Shown here piece by piece: positions 63,367 through 64,000 of a DNA stretch of 64,000 nucleotides. The stretch's first letter is position 1, and each line of letters starts with the position of its first letter. The translations under genes were made by a program, and so were the position numbers. The stretch is taken from the NCBI GenBank assembly GCA_016208495.1, contig JACQXX010000017.1:1-64000 (forward strand), read 5' to 3'. The notes under the pieces are model-generated. The model worked only from the letters and a program-made list of their open reading frames with translations. It was not told the DNA's origin and ran no database searches. This DNA comes from Acidobacteriota bacterium (GTDB taxonomy: Bacteria; Acidobacteriota; Blastocatellia; Chloracidobacteriales; Chloracidobacteriaceae).

Positions 63367-64000
63367 ATGAGGAACCTGTTTTTTCGAACGGTTTTGTGTT
63401 TCGGGTTTTGTATCGTCCAGTTGATTCCAGCCACAGCTAAAGGAAGGGAATATCTGGTGAATTTCCCGTTTGCGGTTCTGGATGGCAGTGGTGAATTGAT
63501 TCAAACTCAAAAAAATACTCACCAGCCAAAACTGGATCTTTCAAAATTGATTTCCATCAAGTTAATTCCACCAGTCCAACCTTGTTCAATAAACAGTGCC
63601 TGCGCCGTAAAGGTTCAAATTCAGAATATCTCCGGAAAATTACTTGAAATCAATGACCCGGAAGTAACCCTTTTTTTGGATTTAGGCAGTGTGGACCAGC
63701 TTGATCAAAATGGAAATTTGCCTCCGGGAATGTGTTTGGCGCCAGTTGATTTAGGGACTGGAGAAACTATTGGACCCGCCGTAGAACAAACACCCCTGGT
63801 TTTGCGAAAAAACGAAAAAAAACAAATCGAAATGGATCTCTCACGGTTAGCCTGGAACTCTACTTACCACAGAACTAAATGGCCAAATAAACAATTTGGC
63901 GAGCTGGTTTCGACCGGAAAACACACACTTCAATTTGTTATCAGTAAATCGATTCACGACCCAATAGACAAAGATGGTCAAGTAACCTACTGGCTGGAAA
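63367..64000 (+). CDS. Secreted hypothetical protein, cut by window end
   Basis: The frame is open from ATG at 63367 to the end (over 210 residues). A ribosome site GGAGAG lies 8-9 bases upstream. A signal peptide (residues 1-24, ending IPATA) precedes a hydrophilic beta-rich segment (VNFPFAVLDGSGELI, then CAVKVQIQNISGKLLEINDPE). The family is not recognised. It is likely cotranscribed with the membrane protein before it. Confidence 0.75.
   Translation, partial: MRNLFFRTVLCFGFCIVQLIPATAKGREYLVNFPFAVLDGSGELIQTQKNTHQPKLDLSKLISIKLIPPVQPCSINSACAVKVQIQNISGKLLEINDPEVTLFLDLGSVDQLDQNGNLPPGMCLAPVDLGTGETIGPAVEQTPLVLRKNEKKQIEMDLSRLAWNSTYHRTKWPNKQFGELVSTGKHTLQFVISKSIHDPIDKDGQVTYWLE

Overview
The window is a moderate-GC bacterial chromosome segment with no rRNA, tRNA, CRISPR or phage genes. 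Its mix suggests a heterotrophic Gram-negative of the Acidobacteriota, possibly Blastocatellia-like. The reasons are several giant two-component-regulator-propeller receptors, DUF5666 repeats, a secreted TPR-CHAT protein, lipoprotein and beta-barrel exports, and intergenic DNA packed with short tandem words. This placement is an inference from gene content, not from a marker gene.

Layout. 0-3 kb: a MoxR AAA+ ATPase and a membrane/coiled-coil partner on the minus strand. 3.5-7.3 kb: an ExeM/NucH-type secreted nuclease with NHL repeats, broken by a 97-bp tandem duplication. 7.6-11.7 kb: a secreted TPR-CHAT protein and a small hypothetical. 11.9-15.9 kb: a polyhydroxyalkanoate (PHA) cluster with a PhaC synthase, a PhaC paralogue carrying Ser in place of the nucleophilic Cys, a PhaE/phasin-like small subunit, a phasin, and a divergent PhaR-type regulator with three inverted-repeat operator candidates. 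16.1-20 kb: a propeller receptor ending in a Ser/Thr kinase. 20.4-29 kb: aconitase, a response regulator with a Cys cluster, a universal stress protein, a six-repeat DUF5666 protein and an acyl-CoA dehydrogenase. 29.4-37.9 kb: two paralogous propeller-GAF-histidine kinases. 38.5-44 kb: a metallo-beta-lactamase/rhodanese protein, an orphan MlaF-like ATPase, and a PAS-rich hybrid histidine kinase. 44-48.7 kb: a small secreted protein, an HPF-cold-shock fusion, a second universal stress protein, an APH-like phosphotransferase and a small membrane protein. 48.9-54.9 kb: a TPR protein with a degenerate GGDEF-like tail and a propeller receptor ending in a SpoIIE/PP2C phosphatase. 55-64 kb: a LysR regulator diverging from a beta-barrel protein, a trans-sulfuration enzyme, a lipoprotein DNA/RNA endonuclease, a subtilisin-like protease, a small membrane protein and a truncated secreted protein.

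Two themes run through the window. First, four receptors share one periplasmic sensor (propeller blades, Y_Y_Y domain, membrane segment) but have swapped cytoplasmic outputs: Ser/Thr kinase, histidine kinase twice, and PP2C phosphatase. Second, the intergenic spaces carry arrays of 7-9 bp words, very often as an array followed by its reverse-complement array. There are also MITE-like elements with terminal inverted repeats. Both kinds abut stop codons, and sometimes starts. In one case the array has become coding sequence and forms the signal peptide of the 51.3-kb receptor.

PHA storage, stress proteins, ribosome hibernation, secreted hydrolases and many membrane receptors fit a slow-growing, nutrient-fluctuating lifestyle.
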